A stretch of DNA of 6,123 bases from Acidimicrobiaceae bacterium (GTDB lineage: Bacteria > Actinomycetota > Acidimicrobiia > Acidimicrobiales > MedAcidi-G1), in NCBI GenBank assembly GCA_002713545.1, contig PATJ01000041.1, forward strand, positions 7,276 through 13,398, read 5' to 3'. Made by a program: the position numbers and the translations under genes. Below, one piece after another: positions 6,111 through 6,123 of the stretch (its first letter is position 1; each line of letters begins with the position of its first letter). Below the pieces are notes generated by a model. It saw only the letters and a list, made by a program, of their open reading frames with translations, had not been told where the DNA came from and did not search any database.

Positions 6111-6123
6111 ATCAAACAGTAAC

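Overview
The window reads as a piece of a marine planktonic bacterial chromosome, most likely an actinobacterium (Acidimicrobiia-like). That placement is an inference. It rests on the Mycobacterium-like 428-residue isocitrate lyase, a malate synthase that resembles actinobacterial ones, a xanthorhodopsin/actinorhodopsin-like proton pump, and a secreted Amidase_3 protein with a TPC-containing N-terminal segment. Base composition looks like low-to-mid 40s percent GC by eye. All five convincing genes lie on the minus strand, so the transcriptional order runs from the right end of the window to the left.

Layout in transcription order: (1) 6123-6044, the leader of the rhodopsin gene, with a near-perfect hairpin (6088-6110) and a Shine-Dalgarno site (6048-6051). 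(2) 6043-5330, a seven-helix light-driven proton-pump rhodopsin, closed by a strong hairpin at 5280-5317. (3) 5329-5119, a 211-bp intergenic region with a weak promoter candidate and a cluster of short repeats. (4) 5118-4273, a class III (CpdA/Rv0805-like) metallophosphoesterase with a GTG start. (5) 4229 (or 4313)-2652, malate synthase. (6) 2620-1334, isocitrate lyase. (7) 1288-53, a secreted N-acetylmuramoyl-L-alanine amidase with an unusual duplicated C-terminal module, followed by a weak terminator-like hairpin (12-39).

Genes 4 to 7 are tightly packed (about 43 nt or an overlap, 31 nt and 45 nt) and probably form one operon. Malate synthase and isocitrate lyase together are the complete glyoxylate bypass, which lets a cell grow on acetate or C2 units without losing carbon as CO2. 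The neighbours are the interesting part. Upstream is a rhodopsin that makes proton-motive force from light. Directly ahead of the shunt genes is a possible cAMP phosphodiesterase, and cAMP controls the glyoxylate shunt in several known bacteria. The locus can be read as a carbon-saving, light-assisted metabolism unit, but linkage is all the sequence shows directly. No retinal synthesis gene (blh), carotenoid gene, transcription factor, mobile element, tRNA, rRNA or CRISPR array is visible here.
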